A DNA stretch of 64,000 nt from Tsuneonella deserti (GCF_014644315.1 NZ_BMKL01000001.1:1003001-1067000); one strand, 5' to 3'. Positions 9,313 to 18,954 are shown, counted from the first letter of the stretch. Numbers and translations: made by a program. Notes: generated by a model not told the origin, from the letters alone.

Positions 9313-9389
9313 GCGGGTGTAGCTCAGTTGGTTAGAGTGCCGGCCTGTCACGCCGGAGGTCGCGGGTTCAAGTCCCGTCACTCGCGCCA
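9313..9389 (+). tRNA. tRNA-Asp(GTC)
   Basis: A 77-nt cloverleaf: acceptor GCGGGTG/CACTCGC, D-arm AGCTCAGTTGGTTAGAG, anticodon loop CTGTCAC (anticodon GTC), T-arm CGCGGG-TTCAAGT-CCCG and encoded CCA. Confidence 0.96.
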
Positions 9390-9419
9390 CTTGGGACTTT
9401 TAGCGACAATTCATGCGGT

Positions 9420-9445
9420 CCGCCTCAACCTTTCGGTTGGGGCGG
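9420..9445 (+). terminator. Strong hairpin between convergent tRNA-Asp and DUF2842
   Basis: An 11-bp stem, CCGCCTCAACC/GGTTGGGGCGG, with a TTTC loop lies 30 bp past tRNA-Asp and just beyond the DUF2842 stop. There is no long T-run, so it could act as an RNA-processing or attenuating structure rather than a classical terminator. Confidence 0.5.
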
Positions 9446-9452
9446 ACGCGCG

Positions 9453-9686
9453 TCACTCGTCGGCGCGGGGCGGGCTCCAGCGTCCGGTTTCCATCCAGAT
9501 CAGGAATCGCCTCAGCGGCATCAGCCATACGATGCCGAGGAGAAGGTAAGCGATCGCCTGCGCCCAGGCCGGCCACGTCCCGACCAATTCAGGCAGGTAG
9601 CGCGCCACGACCAGTGCGTAGGCGCCGAGCATCGATAGCAGGCCGAGAATCCCGAGCGGGATTCGCAAAGTGGGCTCGGTCCTCAC
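9453..9686 (-). CDS. DUF2842 small inner-membrane protein
   Basis: 77 residues from the GTG at 9686, which overlaps the stop of the cyclo-ligase gene by four bases. Two transmembrane helices are evident (IPLGILGLLSMLGAYALVVARYL and AQAIAYLLLGIVWLMPL), followed by the conserved tail LRRFLIWMETGRW, the family's most recognisable part. A longer frame to 9782 exists but its extra residues are Arg/Ser-rich and lie inside the upstream gene. Function unknown. Confidence 0.8.
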   Translation of the reverse strand: MRTEPTLRIPLGILGLLSMLGAYALVVARYLPELVGTWPAWAQAIAYLLLGIVWLMPLRRFLIWMETGRWSPPRADE

Positions 9687-10258
9687 GCGAACGGCCCGTA
9701 CAGACGGGTCGGAGTGACTACCGCTGCGAGCGGGTGGTCGTGCTCTTCGTGTGGAAGATCTTCCACCAGCTGACAATCCCATGCGAGGCCGATGGCGAGT
9801 GTTCCCGGGTTGCTCGCCAACCAGCGGTCGTAGTGGCCGCCGCCCTGGCCGAGCCGGAGCCCGTCGGCGGTGAAGCCTACCAACGGGACGATCAGCACTT
9901 CGGGCACCACCGCTTCGGCTTCCGCGAGAGGCTGCAAAACGGTGAACGGACCCGTCTCGAGGTCGCTTTCCTCGAAAGGATCCGAATGGAGCGCGAACTC
10001 CATCGGTGCATCACGCATGGCGAAGCGGGGCAGGGCGATACGATGACCGCGCTCGAGAAAGTGGCGGGCATACCCTGCCGCGGGAGCCTCGTTTGGCCCC
10101 GTGCGGTAAAGGCCGATAGTCGCCTGCGGCGGGATCAATGCGGATAAAGGAGCGGGAGGCACGCGAAAGAGCAGGGCCCGTGTCACATCGGGCAGGGCTG
10201 CGACGTAGCGGCGGCGCTCGGCCTTGAGCGTCTGGCGCAGTTTGGTCTTGGTGGACAT
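9683..10258 (-). CDS. fau: 5-formyltetrahydrofolate cyclo-ligase
   Basis: ATP-dependent cyclisation of 5-formyl-THF to 5,10-methenyl-THF. The 191-residue protein has the basic N-terminus KTKLRQTLKAERRRY, IGLYRTGPNE, the folate pocket LIVPLVGFTADGLRLGQGGGHYDRWLA with the signature GGGHYDR, and the closing AVVTPTRL. It lies immediately downstream of the 6S RNA gene on the same strand, the ssrS-ygfA arrangement conserved in proteobacteria, so the mRNA may be processed from a 6S RNA transcript that reads through. Confidence 0.93.
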   Translation of the reverse strand: MSTKTKLRQTLKAERRRYVAALPDVTRALLFRVPPAPLSALIPPQATIGLYRTGPNEAPAAGYARHFLERGHRIALPRFAMRDAPMEFALHSDPFEESDLETGPFTVLQPLAEAEAVVPEVLIVPLVGFTADGLRLGQGGGHYDRWLASNPGTLAIGLAWDCQLVEDLPHEEHDHPLAAVVTPTRLYGPFA

Positions 10259-10311
10259 CGACCCTCCCTAGACGGACACGTCCCGACAAGTCGAGCAGCG
10301 CTCCCACGAAC

Positions 10312-10470
10312 GCGCCAGGGGAAATGTGGCGGAACCACCATGGGTCTTGCCCCAGTATCCTCTGACGCCGAACGTCAGGTGGGGACCATGTACCCCGGTC
10401 CCCGGGACGGACCCGGTCGCCAGGGCAGGGACAGCCCCCAGGATGTGCTTATAGCCCCAGGGATATTGAT
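10312..10470 (-). ncRNA. ssrS: 6S RNA
   Basis: A long, near-continuous hairpin of about 160 nt between zapA and the cyclo-ligase gene. The closing stem is CCTGGGG (5' side) with CCCCTGG (3' side). The apex reads CCGGG-TCCGT-CCCGG, the same TCCGT loop within a GC stem as the apical hairpin of E. coli 6S RNA (CUCGG-UCCGU-CCGAG), and the arms between are interrupted by bulges as expected for the sigma70-holoenzyme-binding open bubble. Family knowledge: 6S RNA mimics open promoter DNA and sequesters sigma70 RNA polymerase in stationary phase. The ends are estimated from the closing stem. Confidence 0.85.
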
Positions 10471-10504
10471 GCGGCTCGTGCCGGGCAGTCCCGCCGAGGT
10501 CTAT

Positions 10505-11116
10505 CTAGGGTGCGGGAAGGGCGCGCTCAAGCTTGTCGGCGCATTGTTCGAGCATTTCGGCGAGGCTTTCGAGCGCAGGCGCGAGATCCGCGTGTTCAGC
10601 GGAAGGAGTCCCTGCCGCAGCCGACGCGTCAGCGGGGGCGTTGTTCGAGACAAGAGCCTCACGCTCCTGTGTCAGCTCATCGACACGTTCGCGAAGTGCG
10701 GCCTCGTTCGACTGGTGCTCGCCGATCCTTTCGTTCAGCTCCGCGATCAGCGCCTGGGCGGTCGCCAGCTCATGCGCGATATCCTGCCGCTCGGTTTGCG
10801 CCCGCTCGAACTCGGCATCGCGATTGGCGAGAACGGCTTTGAGCTCGTCAAGCTGGCCGACCGCGGTTTCCGCGGCAGCGCGCGCTTGCGCGATCTCGTC
10901 GTCTGCCCGGCTGACGGTGTCCCCGCCCTCGTGCACCTGGTCTGCCAGCAAAAGCGCGGCGAACAGGATGTTCTGCGCCTCGTGTCCCGACAGGTTGCCC
11001 ATTGAAGCGAGCTTTTCGTTGATGAGCGCGCCGAGCCGGCCCACCCGTTCTTCTTCGCCGGGAGCGCAGGCGACGCGGAACACGCGGCCGCCGATCGAAA
11101 GGGCAACTTCGCTCAT
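10505..11116 (-). CDS. zapA: Cell division protein ZapA with extended C-terminal coiled coil
   Basis: Stimulates FtsZ ring assembly. Residues 1-90 match ZapA: VALSIGGRVFRVACAPGEEERV, then LINEKL and the helix HEAQNILFAALLLADQV. The remaining about 110 residues are a charged coiled coil (ERAQTERQDIAHELATAQALIAEL) with a low-complexity Ala-rich linker, making the protein (203 aa) roughly twice the length of E. coli ZapA; long forms are common in alphaproteobacteria. It overlaps the small upstream gene by four bases, and 6S RNA follows. Confidence 0.85.
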   Translation of the reverse strand: MSEVALSIGGRVFRVACAPGEEERVGRLGALINEKLASMGNLSGHEAQNILFAALLLADQVHEGGDTVSRADDEIAQARAAAETAVGQLDELKAVLANRDAEFERAQTERQDIAHELATAQALIAELNERIGEHQSNEAALRERVDELTQEREALVSNNAPADASAAAGTPSAEHADLAPALESLAEMLEQCADKLERALPAP

Positions 11117-11319
11117 TGTTCGAGTTCGCCCAGCAGGCTGTCCAGTTCGCCCAGTGCCTGGGCCACCTTCTCACGCAGGCTCTCGTGCCGCTCGACCAGC
11201 GCCGATACCAAAGGAGGAGGCGCAGGCCCAAGCTCGCGCGAGCGGTCTGCCGCCTGTGCGATGCGCGCCAGCGCGGCTTCGATCCGCTGCACCGCGGCTT
11301 CCGTCCGGTCCCCCGTCAT
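11113..11319 (-). CDS. Small coiled-coil protein upstream of ZapA
   Basis: 68 residues from the ATG at 11319, nearly all predicted helix with heptad spacing (AAVQRIEAALARIAQA and LVERHESLREKVAQALGELDSLLGELE). A small coiled-coil gene directly before zapA is a recurring arrangement in alphaproteobacteria (some members are called DUF4164). The four-base overlap with zapA supports co-translation and a possible division-related role, which is an inference from context. A longer frame extends upstream, but those codons overlap the tkt promoter and 5' region and do not look coding. Confidence 0.7.
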   Translation of the reverse strand: MTGDRTEAAVQRIEAALARIAQAADRSRELGPAPPPLVSALVERHESLREKVAQALGELDSLLGELEQ

Positions 11320-11491
11320 GAACGGCGATTTACCGTCTTTCGCCCGTTCACGCAAAGCTTTGCCGCCACCTGTTGATAAATGGTGCGGGATTGGCGGCGG
11401 GTGACGAGGCGAGCGCTCGCCTTGACCTTCCACGACCCGTCCGCGAAGGGGGCGGCGCGCGCCCGAATCGCAATGAAGGAGCCTTCCCGCG

Positions 11492-13480
11492 ATGAGTCTC
11501 GACACCGCCCGCCTGGCGCCTATGGCAAACGCCATCCGCGCCTTGTCGATGGACGCGGTGCAGGCGGCAAATTCCGGGCATCCGGGAATGCCCATGGGCA
11601 TGGCCGATGTTGCGACCGTGCTCTGGTCGAAATACCTGAAGTTCGATCCGGCCGTGCCCGACTGGGCGGATCGCGACCGTTTCGTGCTGTCGGCGGGCCA
11701 TGGCTCCATGCTGATCTACAGCCTGCTCTACCTGAGCGGCTACGAATCGCCGACGATCGAGGACATCGCCAACTTCCGCCAGCTTGGCAGCGTATGCGCC
11801 GGGCATCCGGAGAACTTTCTCATTCCCGGCGTCGAGTGCACGACGGGCCCGCTGGGGCAGGGGCTGGCGATGGCGGTCGGCATGGCAATAGCCGAGCGGC
11901 ACCTCAATGCCGAATACGGGGACGACCTGATCGATCACCACACCTGGGTGATCGCGGGCGACGGATGCCTGATGGAAGGGGTGAACCACGAGGCGATCGG
12001 CCTCGCCGGCCACCTGCGCCTGGGTCGTCTCAAGGTGCTGTGGGATTCGAACCGCATCACCATCGACGGATCGACCGACCTTTCCACCTGCGAAGATATT
12101 CCGGCGCGCTATCGCGCCTCCGGCTGGCACGTTATCGAATGTGACGGGCACGATTTTGCGGATATCGACCGCGCGCTTGCGCAGGCTGCGGCGCACGATT
12201 CCTCGCCGGTGCTCGTCGAATGCCGCACGGTGATCGGGAAGGGTGCCCCGAACAAGCAGGGTACCAGCGGAGTGCATGGCGCGGCGCTCGGAACGGAAGA
12301 AGTGGCTGCCGCGCGTGAGACGCTCGTCTGGACCGACGATCCGTTCGTGGTCCCCGAGCCGATCCTGGCGGACTGGCGTGCCACGGGAGAGCGGGGCGGG
12401 GCGACGCACCGTGAGTGGCAAGAGCGGCTCAGGCAATCGACGCGCGGTGCCGAGTTCACGGCGCGTATGGGGGGCGATTTGCCCACCGACACCGGTATCG
12501 ACGCCTATATCAATGCGTTACTAGCCGAACCGAAGACCGTTGCCACCCGCAAGGCGAGCGAGATGGCGCTTGAGGTCCTGACAGCTTCGTTGCCGGCCAT
12601 GATCGGCGGATCGGCCGATCTGACCGGATCGAACAATACCAAGACCAAATCGACCACCCCGCTTACCGCCGACGACTATGCCGGGCGCTATATCTACTAC
12701 GGAATCCGCGAATTCGGGATGGCCTGTGCGATGAACGGCATGGCGCTCCACGGCGGGGTGGTACCCTATGGCGGCACTTTCCTGATCTTCAGCGACTATT
12801 GCCGCAACGCGGTCCGCCTCAGTGCGCTTCAGCAGACCCGCGCCATTTACGTGTTCACTCACGACAGCATCGGGCTGGGCGAAGACGGCCCGACGCACCA
12901 GCCGGTCGAGCAGCTGATGAGCCTGCGGCTGATCCCTAATCTCAACGTGTTCCGTCCTTGCGACACCATCGAGACGGCGGAATGCTGGGCGCTAGCGCTA
13001 GGTGACAAGGACACTCCGTCGGTTCTCGCGCTCAGCCGGCAGAACCTGCCCCAGCTGCGCACCGAGGGCGGCAACCTTTCCGCCAAGGGTGCCTACCGCC
13101 TGCGTAGCGCGCAAGCTGAGCGCAGGGTGATCCTGATTGCCACCGGCTCCGAAGTCGAAGTCGCGTGTGCGACGGCGGAGGCGTTGGAGGCTGACGGCAT
13201 CGGCGTCGACGTGATTTCAATGCCTTGCATGGAACTGTTCGAAGCGCAGCCGCAGGCTTACCGGGATGAGCTGCTGCCCAACGTTCCCCCTGAGCGATTG
13301 CTGCGCGTCTCGATCGAGGCGGGAGTCACGCTCGGCTGGGACCGCTATACCATGGCCAACGGTCTGCGTATCGGCCTCGACCGTTTCGGCGCTTCGGCAC
13401 CTGCGGAGGACCTGTTCGAGAAGTTTGGCATCACCGCGGGTGCCATCGTGCCGCAAATTAAAGCAAAACTAGGTATTTAG
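11492..13480 (+). CDS. tkt: Transketolase
   Basis: ThDP enzyme of the non-oxidative pentose phosphate (and Calvin) pathway transferring two-carbon units. Of 662 residues, visible landmarks are [19 protein letters not shown] near the start, the ThDP/metal motif [20 protein letters not shown] with DSNRITIDG, the central pyrimidine domain with [21 protein letters not shown], and the C-terminal domain with [10 protein letters not shown] ribosome binding site (AAGGAG) lies just before the ATG. First gene of a central-carbon cluster followed by gap, pgk and fba on the same strand; gap starts 14 bp after it. Confidence 0.96.
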   Translation: MSLDTARLAPMANAIRALSMDAVQAANSGHPGMPMGMADVATVLWSKYLKFDPAVPDWADRDRFVLSAGHGSMLIYSLLYLSGYESPTIEDIANFRQLGSVCAGHPENFLIPGVECTTGPLGQGLAMAVGMAIAERHLNAEYGDDLIDHHTWVIAGDGCLMEGVNHEAIGLAGHLRLGRLKVLWDSNRITIDGSTDLSTCEDIPARYRASGWHVIECDGHDFADIDRALAQAAAHDSSPVLVECRTVIGKGAPNKQGTSGVHGAALGTEEVAAARETLVWTDDPFVVPEPILADWRATGERGGATHREWQERLRQSTRGAEFTARMGGDLPTDTGIDAYINALLAEPKTVATRKASEMALEVLTASLPAMIGGSADLTGSNNTKTKSTTPLTADDYAGRYIYYGIREFGMACAMNGMALHGGVVPYGGTFLIFSDYCRNAVRLSALQQTRAIYVFTHDSIGLGEDGPTHQPVEQLMSLRLIPNLNVFRPCDTIETAECWALALGDKDTPSVLALSRQNLPQLRTEGGNLSAKGAYRLRSAQAERRVILIATGSEVEVACATAEALEADGIGVDVISMPCMELFEAQPQAYRDELLPNVPPERLLRVSIEAGVTLGWDRYTMANGLRIGLDRFGASAPAEDLFEKFGITAGAIVPQIKAKLGI

Positions 13481-13494
13481 CAGGAGCTTCTTAC

Positions 13495-14502
13495 ATGGCG
13501 ACCAAGGTTGCGATCAACGGTTTCGGACGTATCGGGCGCTTGGTGGCGCGCGCGATCCTGGAGCGGAGTGACCACGATCTGGAGCTGGTCTCGATCAACG
13601 ACCTCGCCGATACGAAGTCCAATGCGCTGCTGTTCGGCTTCGACAGCACCCATGGCCGCTTCCCGGGCACGGTCGAGACCGACGGTAACGATCTGGTCGT
13701 GAATGGCCGCCACATCCACGTGACCGCCGAGCGCGATCCCGGCAAGCTGCCGCACGAGGCCAACGGCATCGACCTCGTTCTCGAATGCACCGGCTTCTTC
13801 CAGTCTGACCAGGCGAGCCGGCCGCACCTTTCCGCGGGCGCCAAGCGGGTGCTGATCTCGGCCCCGGCGGACGGGGTTTCCAAGACCATCGTCTTCGGCG
13901 TGAACCAGGACAGCCTGACCGCCGACGACGTGATCGTGTCAAACGCGAGCTGCACGACCAACTGCCTCGCCCCCGTGGCCAAGGTGCTGCACGAGGCAGT
14001 CGGCATCGAGCGCGGCTTCATGACGACGATTCACAGCTACACCAACGACCAGCGCATGCTCGACCAGATCCACAAGGACCTGCGGCGCGCGCGCGGCGGG
14101 GCGCAGAACATGATCCCGACGACCACCGGCGCAGCGCGGGCGGTGGGCCTGGTTCTGCCCGAGCTGAAAGGCAAGCTGGACGGCAGTTCGGTACGCGTGC
14201 CGACACCGAACGTGTCGCTGATCGACCTCGTGTTCACGCCGGGCCGCGACACCAGCAAGGAAGAGCTGAACGCGGCGCTGAAGGCGGCAGCCGAAGGCCC
14301 GATGAAGGGCGTGCTCGACTTCACCGACCAGCCGCTGGTTTCGAGCGATTTCAATCACTACCCGGCCTCTTCTACGGTCGACTCTCTGGAAACGGCGGTG
14401 CTCGAAGGCAAGCTGGCGCGGGTCGTTTCGTGGTACGACAACGAGTGGGGGTTCTCGAACCGTATGATCGACACCGCTGGGGTGATGGCGAAGTTCCTCT
14501 GA
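13495..14502 (+). CDS. gap: Glyceraldehyde-3-phosphate dehydrogenase, type I
   Basis: Oxidative phosphorylation of glyceraldehyde 3-phosphate. The 335-residue chain shows the NAD-binding start [16 protein letters not shown], the catalytic Cys153 in [12 protein letters not shown], the general-base histidine region [10 protein letters not shown], and the C-terminal [19 protein letters not shown] precedes the ATG. There is no extra cysteine tail as in plant GapB. Encoded in the tkt-gap-pgk-fba cluster. Confidence 0.96.
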   Translation: MATKVAINGFGRIGRLVARAILERSDHDLELVSINDLADTKSNALLFGFDSTHGRFPGTVETDGNDLVVNGRHIHVTAERDPGKLPHEANGIDLVLECTGFFQSDQASRPHLSAGAKRVLISAPADGVSKTIVFGVNQDSLTADDVIVSNASCTTNCLAPVAKVLHEAVGIERGFMTTIHSYTNDQRMLDQIHKDLRRARGGAQNMIPTTTGAARAVGLVLPELKGKLDGSSVRVPTPNVSLIDLVFTPGRDTSKEELNAALKAAAEGPMKGVLDFTDQPLVSSDFNHYPASSTVDSLETAVLEGKLARVVSWYDNEWGFSNRMIDTAGVMAKFL

Positions 14503-14547
14503 GCTGCGACATGCGAATGAAGCGCTTCATTTAGGACGAAACAGCGC

Positions 14548-15762
14548 ATGAAACGGTTCAAGACGCTCGATGACCTGCCGGACGACCTGACCGGCAAGGT
14601 CGCCCTCGTCCGGGTCGATCTCAACCTGCCGATGAATGAGGGGCGAGCGAGCGACGTGACCCGGGTGGAGGCGAGCGCGCCCACGATCCTCGAGCTGGCC
14701 GATGCCGGGGCCAAGGTCCTGCTGCTGGCCCACTTCGGCCGGCCGAAGGGCGAGCGTTACTCGACCATGAGCACGAGCGTGGTGCAAGGCGACGTCGAAC
14801 GCGTGCTGGGCCGCGAGGTGATGTTCATCTCCGAGCTGTCAGGCCCTGTCGTCGAGCAGTCGATCGGCATCCTGCGTCCGGGCGACATCGGCTTGCTTGA
14901 TAACGTGCGCTTCTGGCCGGGCGAGGAGGCCAACGATCCCGCGTTCGCCAAGGCGATTGCGGCGAACGGCGACTTCTACGTCAACGACGCTTTCTCCGCC
15001 GCGCACCGCGCTCACGCCTCGACCGAAGGCCTGGCGCATTTCCTCCCGGCCTACGCCGGACGGGCGATGGAGAAGGAACTGACGGCGCTCGATGCCGCGC
15101 TCGGAAATCCGGAAACGCCGGTCGCGGCGGTTGTCGGCGGGGCCAAGGTTTCGAGCAAGCTGGCGGTGCTCGAGCATCTCGTCACCCGCGTCCAGCACCT
15201 GATCATCGGCGGCGGCATGGCCAACACCTTCCTCGCCGCGCGCGGGGTCGATGTCGGGAAATCTCTGTGCGAACACGATCTTGCCGCCACGGCGAACGCA
15301 ATCCTCGACAAGGCAGATCACGCCGGCTGCACGGTGCACCTGCCCTATGACGTCGTGGTCGCGAAGGAATTCGCGGCCAATCCGCCATCCCTGCGGACCT
15401 GCAACGTGCATGAAGTGGCGGCCGACGAGATGATCCTCGATGTAGGTCCGCAGGCGGTCGAGGCGCTGGCCGACGTGCTCAAGACCTGCCGGACCCTGGT
15501 GTGGAACGGGCCGCTCGGCGCGTTCGAGACTCCGCCGTTCGATGAAGCCACGGTTGCGCTCGCGCGCACAGCCGCGGCCTTGACGCAGGACGGCAGCCTG
15601 GTTTCGGTCGCAGGCGGCGGGGACACCGTGGCGGCGCTCAATCACGCGGGCGTGGCGGACCGGTTCAGCTATGTCTCGACTGCGGGCGGCGCGTTCCTCG
15701 AATGGATGGAAGGGCGCGAGCTGCCCGGCGTGAAGGCACTCGAATCGGAAGACCCGCGATGA
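14548..15762 (+). CDS. pgk: Phosphoglycerate kinase
   Basis: Transfers phosphate between 1,3-bisphosphoglycerate and ADP. The 404-residue protein has the substrate-binding start [25 protein letters not shown], the hinge region with [16 protein letters not shown], the nucleotide site [13 protein letters not shown] and the conserved [12 protein letters not shown]. Its stop overlaps the next start in ATGA, coupling it to the hotdog thioesterase gene. Confidence 0.95.
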   Translation: MKRFKTLDDLPDDLTGKVALVRVDLNLPMNEGRASDVTRVEASAPTILELADAGAKVLLLAHFGRPKGERYSTMSTSVVQGDVERVLGREVMFISELSGPVVEQSIGILRPGDIGLLDNVRFWPGEEANDPAFAKAIAANGDFYVNDAFSAAHRAHASTEGLAHFLPAYAGRAMEKELTALDAALGNPETPVAAVVGGAKVSSKLAVLEHLVTRVQHLIIGGGMANTFLAARGVDVGKSLCEHDLAATANAILDKADHAGCTVHLPYDVVVAKEFAANPPSLRTCNVHEVAADEMILDVGPQAVEALADVLKTCRTLVWNGPLGAFETPPFDEATVALARTAAALTQDGSLVSVAGGGDTVAALNHAGVADRFSYVSTAGGAFLEWMEGRELPGVKALESEDPR

Positions 15763-16217
15763 GCGAGGAACAGGCCCAGACATCGCACGGGCCGATCGAG
15801 GTCGCCGAAGGCGAGTTCGCCGGGTGGAAGAACTGGCCGCACGACGCGTTCGAAACGCGCGCGGGCCCGTTCTATTTCCGCACCGACGAGAACGGCGAAT
15901 CGGTCTGCGCATTCCGCGCCGAGCAAAAGCACATGAACGGCGGCGGCTTCATGCACGGCGGCTGCCTGATGACTTTCGCCGACTTCGCGCTGTTCTCGAT
16001 CGCGCACAACGAGCTGAAGGAAAACTTCGCCGTCACGCTCAGCATGACGTCGGAATTTCTCGATCCCGCCCGCGTTGGCCAGTGGATCGAGGCGCGCGGC
16101 GAAGTCACCCGCGCCGGGGGCAAGACGATCTTCGTGCGCGGAACGGTGACGGCCGACGCCAAGCCCGTCTTCACTTTTACCGGGATCATCCGCAAGGTCG
16201 GCAAGCGCGGCGCCTGA
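15759..16217 (+). CDS. Hotdog-fold thioesterase (PaaI-like)
   Basis: 152 residues with a single hotdog domain: [29 protein letters not shown] corresponds to the central helix region of PaaI-type acyl-CoA thioesterases, followed by strands [27 protein letters not shown] and IFVRGTVTA. The catalytic residue identity cannot be settled by eye. The ATGA overlap with pgk fixes the start. Its presence between pgk and fba suggests cotranscription with glycolytic genes, but the substrate is unknown. Confidence 0.85.
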   Translation: MSEEQAQTSHGPIEVAEGEFAGWKNWPHDAFETRAGPFYFRTDENGESVCAFRAEQKHMNGGGFMHGGCLMTFADFALFSIAHNELKENFAVTLSMTSEFLDPARVGQWIEARGEVTRAGGKTIFVRGTVTADAKPVFTFTGIIRKVGKRGA

Positions 16218-16255
16218 CGCCGGGTCCGCACAGCCAGAAAAACGCAGGGAGCACC

Positions 16256-17143
16256 ATGAATACCGAGGACATGACCCGCCGCATCGCCACCGGCGAAGGA
16301 TTCATCGCCGCGCTCGACCAGTCGGGCGGCTCGACGCCGAAGGCGCTGACCGGGTACGGCGTGGCCGACGGCAGCTGGTCCGGCGAGGACGAGATGTTCG
16401 CGCTGATCCATGCGATGCGCGAACGGATCATCGAAAGCCCCTGCTTCGGCAATGGCAAGGTCGTGGGCGCGATCCTGTTCGAAAAGACGATGGACGGCAC
16501 CGCCGGCGGGAAGCCGGTGCCCGAGCGGCTGAAGGAACGCGGCATCGTCCCCTTCCTCAAGGTCGACAAGGGGCTGGAGGACGAGGCGAACGGCGTCCAG
16601 CTGATGAAGCCGATGCCCGATCTTGAAAACCTGCTCGCCCGCGCGCGCGCCAAGGGCGTTTTCGGCACCAAGATGCGCTCGGTCATCAAGGCGAATGATC
16701 CGGTCGGCATCACGCAGGTCGTCCGCCAGCAGTTCGCGGAAGGAGCGCGTATCCTGGCCGCCGGCCTGGTGCCGATCCTCGAGCCGGAATACGACATCAA
16801 GGCCGCCGACCGCGCCGAGGGCGAGAAGGTACTGCTGAACGCGATCCTTGAAGGCCTCGATGCGCTGCCGGAAGGGCAGCAGGTCATGCTCAAGCTTTCG
16901 ATCCCGGTCGAGGCGAACCTCTACAAGCCGCTGATCGAACATCCCGCAGTGCTCCGCGTGGTGGCGCTATCGGGTGGCTATTCGACCGACGAGGCGTGCG
17001 AGAAGCTCGGGCAGAACCAGGGCATGATCGCCAGCTTCAGCCGCGGCCTGCTGCAGGACCTGCGCCACTACCAGAGCGACGAGGAATTCGATTCCACGCT
17101 GGGCAAGGCGATCGACCAGATCCACCTCGCCTCGGTGCGCTGA
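16256..17143 (+). CDS. fba: Fructose-bisphosphate aldolase, class I
   Basis: Schiff-base aldolase cleaving or forming fructose 1,6-bisphosphate. From the ATG at 16256 (preceded by AGGGAGC) the protein is 295 residues. It begins with the class I motif GFIAALDQSGGSTPKAL, and continues with ILFEKTMDG, LKVDKGL and the lysine-bearing strand QVMLKLSIPVEANLYKPL, where the Schiff-base lysine is expected. This short bacterial class I type is metal-independent. The same frame is open upstream through the thioesterase gene, but that part is not coding in this frame. Confidence 0.9.
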   Translation: MNTEDMTRRIATGEGFIAALDQSGGSTPKALTGYGVADGSWSGEDEMFALIHAMRERIIESPCFGNGKVVGAILFEKTMDGTAGGKPVPERLKERGIVPFLKVDKGLEDEANGVQLMKPMPDLENLLARARAKGVFGTKMRSVIKANDPVGITQVVRQQFAEGARILAAGLVPILEPEYDIKAADRAEGEKVLLNAILEGLDALPEGQQVMLKLSIPVEANLYKPLIEHPAVLRVVALSGGYSTDEACEKLGQNQGMIASFSRGLLQDLRHYQSDEEFDSTLGKAIDQIHLASVR

Positions 17144-17254
17144 GGCGAGCGTCTGCTACCCGCCATGCAGGCACTAGAACCGGACTGTCGGGAGACGACC
17201 CATTGCTGACGTCTGCGACTTCTGCTTTTTGGCTTCGCTTGGGGAGCCGATGCC

Positions 17255-18028
17255 ATGGGAATTGTAAGCGGGGCGCAACCTAGGCCAGGCATGTTACGCG
17301 CAGCGGCCGCGTTCTTGATCCTATTCGCGGTCTACCAGACTTCCGAAGGGCTGCAGACGGTGTTCGCGCCTGACAGCCCTGTCGGTCCGGCACTGATGAT
17401 TTTTGCGCTTCTACTGGCTTGGCCATTGGGACGATGGCTCGGATGGCGTGGATACGACGCTTACGGCTTAGACCGTCGACCACAGTCATTCGCGCTTCTG
17501 GCCGCAGGCATGATTTTGTCAGCGCTGGCCTTCCTTGCTTCGCGCTCCCTTGGAAGCGCGATGGGGCTCTACTCCCCGAGTGACGGCATTGCTGCGGCGT
17601 CGGTCGGCTTCCTAGCTTTCGCGGTGCTCTCGACCTTCATACCCTCCATCACAGAAGACATACTGACGCGCGGCTTCTTGCTGCGAAGCGTGCCAGCCCA
17701 ACTGACCGCCGTGTCTTATGTAGTCGGGAGCGCGCTGCTCTACACCGTCAACCACATATGGCGCTTCGACTGGGGCATGAGCGAGCAGATCCGCTTGTTT
17801 TGCCTTGGCTTGGCATATGGCGCGGCTGCGTGGCGCTGGCGAAACCTATGGGCTGCTGTCGCACTGCACTGGGGCTGGAATCTGACCAACGCTCTCGCCA
17901 GCGAACTGATGCCCACCGACACTCTATCCACCGACGCTGCCCGTTACCTCTCTGCAGCTGTAAACCTTGCAATGCTTGCCATCGTGCTCCTGTTGCCGCG
18001 CCCTTCGGAACAGCAGAACTCGCAGTGA
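17255..18028 (+). CDS. CPBP-family intramembrane metalloprotease
   Basis: 257 residues with about seven hydrophobic segments and the three CPBP (Abi, Rce1-like) motifs: motif 1 as ITEDILTRGF (ED replacing the usual EE before xxxR), motif 2 as the His in YTVNHIW, and motif 3 as HWGWN. The family includes CAAX prenyl proteases and bacteriocin self-immunity proteins; the substrate here cannot be inferred. The gene starts the accessory patch that separates fba from thiE, has lower GC than its neighbours, and stands alone with related intergenic repeats before and after it. Confidence 0.85.
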   Translation: MGIVSGAQPRPGMLRAAAAFLILFAVYQTSEGLQTVFAPDSPVGPALMIFALLLAWPLGRWLGWRGYDAYGLDRRPQSFALLAAGMILSALAFLASRSLGSAMGLYSPSDGIAAASVGFLAFAVLSTFIPSITEDILTRGFLLRSVPAQLTAVSYVVGSALLYTVNHIWRFDWGMSEQIRLFCLGLAYGAAAWRWRNLWAAVALHWGWNLTNALASELMPTDTLSTDAARYLSAAVNLAMLAIVLLLPRPSEQQNSQ

Positions 18029-18130
18029 CCCAAAGTCACATGACCAGCGCAGCGTCGGGGACAGGACCTCCTTGCATCCGCTTCTCACCCCAGTTTGCGA
18101 TCTAGGTGGCAATCATCAGGCAGCCTGAAA

Positions 18131-18156
18131 GCGGACCAGCCGCAAACGACCCCACT
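18131..18156. repeat. Dispersed intergenic repeat, copy 1
   Basis: GCGGACCAGCCGCAAACGAC followed by CCCACTG. The same unit recurs at 18491-18517 with few changes, and a shorter relative (GACGACCCATTGCTGACGTC) lies near 17194. Such CGCAAACGACCC-type sequences are scattered between genes in sphingomonad genomes. Confidence 0.6.
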
Positions 18157-18281
18157 GTCGACGTCGTCCTGAGAACAAATTTAATCTCTCAATCGGAAAG
18201 ACCTGCTGCCACCTAGTCCCAATCCAACTGATTATGAGCGCCTGTTGCAAGCAGCGAAGCCAACCTATACGCATGCTTCGG

Positions 18282-18455
18282 ATGACCAAGTCGAAAAACA
18301 TGGCCGTAGCCTTCATGGGGAGCGGTGTGGCGCTGGGGCCTGTTCTGGGACTTGCTCTCGACAACCTGGCACTCGGCATGGGTCTTGGCGTCGCGCTCGG
18401 GGCAGGCATCGCAACGGTGTTTCACGCCGCCGCCCGAGTCAAGGATCTGGATTGA
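18282..18455 (+). CDS. Small glycine-zipper membrane protein
   Basis: 57 residues from the ATG at 18282: a Lys-rich start (MTKSKNMAVAF) and then a continuous hydrophobic Gly-zipper stretch (GSGVALGPVLGLALDNLALG and GLGVALGAGIATVF). The pattern matches small glycine-zipper proteins of unknown function. In-frame starts at 18234 and 18273 would add residues without recognisable features. It stands alone between two copies of the intergenic repeat. Confidence 0.55.
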   Translation: MTKSKNMAVAFMGSGVALGPVLGLALDNLALGMGLGVALGAGIATVFHAAARVKDLD

Positions 18456-18490
18456 CGGACTGGCGGCTTTCCACCCGTTTGCGGTTACCA

Positions 18491-18517
18491 GCGGACAGAC
18501 CGCAAACGACCCCATTG
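18491..18517. repeat. Dispersed intergenic repeat, copy 2
   Basis: GCGGACAGACCGCAAACGAC followed by CCCATTG, nearly identical to 18131-18156. It is preceded by GGCGGCTTTCCACCC (around 18462-18475), itself repeated as CGGCTTTCCACCC at 18955-18967, so both sides of the barstar-like gene carry pieces of the same repeat family. Confidence 0.6.
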
Positions 18518-18549
18518 CGGACGTTCAAACCCGGTGAGACACTGCCGAG

Positions 18550-18954
18550 ATGGCGAGAGAATACATCCTCGATGGCACGAACGTCACGTCACTTGAGTCT
18601 TTTTTTGACGAGGTGAGTCGGGCCCTCATTCCGGGAGCATCTTGGGGGAAAAACCTTGATGCTTTTAACGACATCCTGCGCGGCGGCTTCGGCACGCCCG
18701 AAGAAGGATTCAGGCTTCGATGGAAGCATTCGGAGTTCTCGCGCGAGAAGCTCGGCTACCCGGAAACAGTGCGACAGCTTGAGAAGAGGCTTGAGCGCTG
18801 TCACCCCTCCAACCGAAAAAACGTGCGGAATGCGCTTAACCGCGCTCAGAGCGGTGAAGGATCAACGGTGTTTGATTGGCTGGTGGAGATTATTGGCGTG
18901 CACGATGTCGGCGGTGAAGAGTCAGAAGATAACGTGCGGCTAATTCTCGATTGA
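18550..18954 (+). CDS. Barstar-family protein (RNase inhibitor-like)
   Basis: 134 residues with the barstar fold pattern: EYILDGTNVTSLESFFDEVSRAL, then the signature WGKNLDAFNDILRGGFGTP, where barstar has its barnase-binding acidic helix, and a C-terminal extension of about 60 residues. Barstar inhibits secreted RNases of the barnase type. No RNase or toxin gene is adjacent, so this is an orphan inhibitor-like gene: it may protect against imported toxins or serve another role. It lies between copies of an intergenic repeat, in the accessory patch. Confidence 0.8.
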   Translation: MAREYILDGTNVTSLESFFDEVSRALIPGASWGKNLDAFNDILRGGFGTPEEGFRLRWKHSEFSREKLGYPETVRQLEKRLERCHPSNRKNVRNALNRAQSGEGSTVFDWLVEIIGVHDVGGEESEDNVRLILD

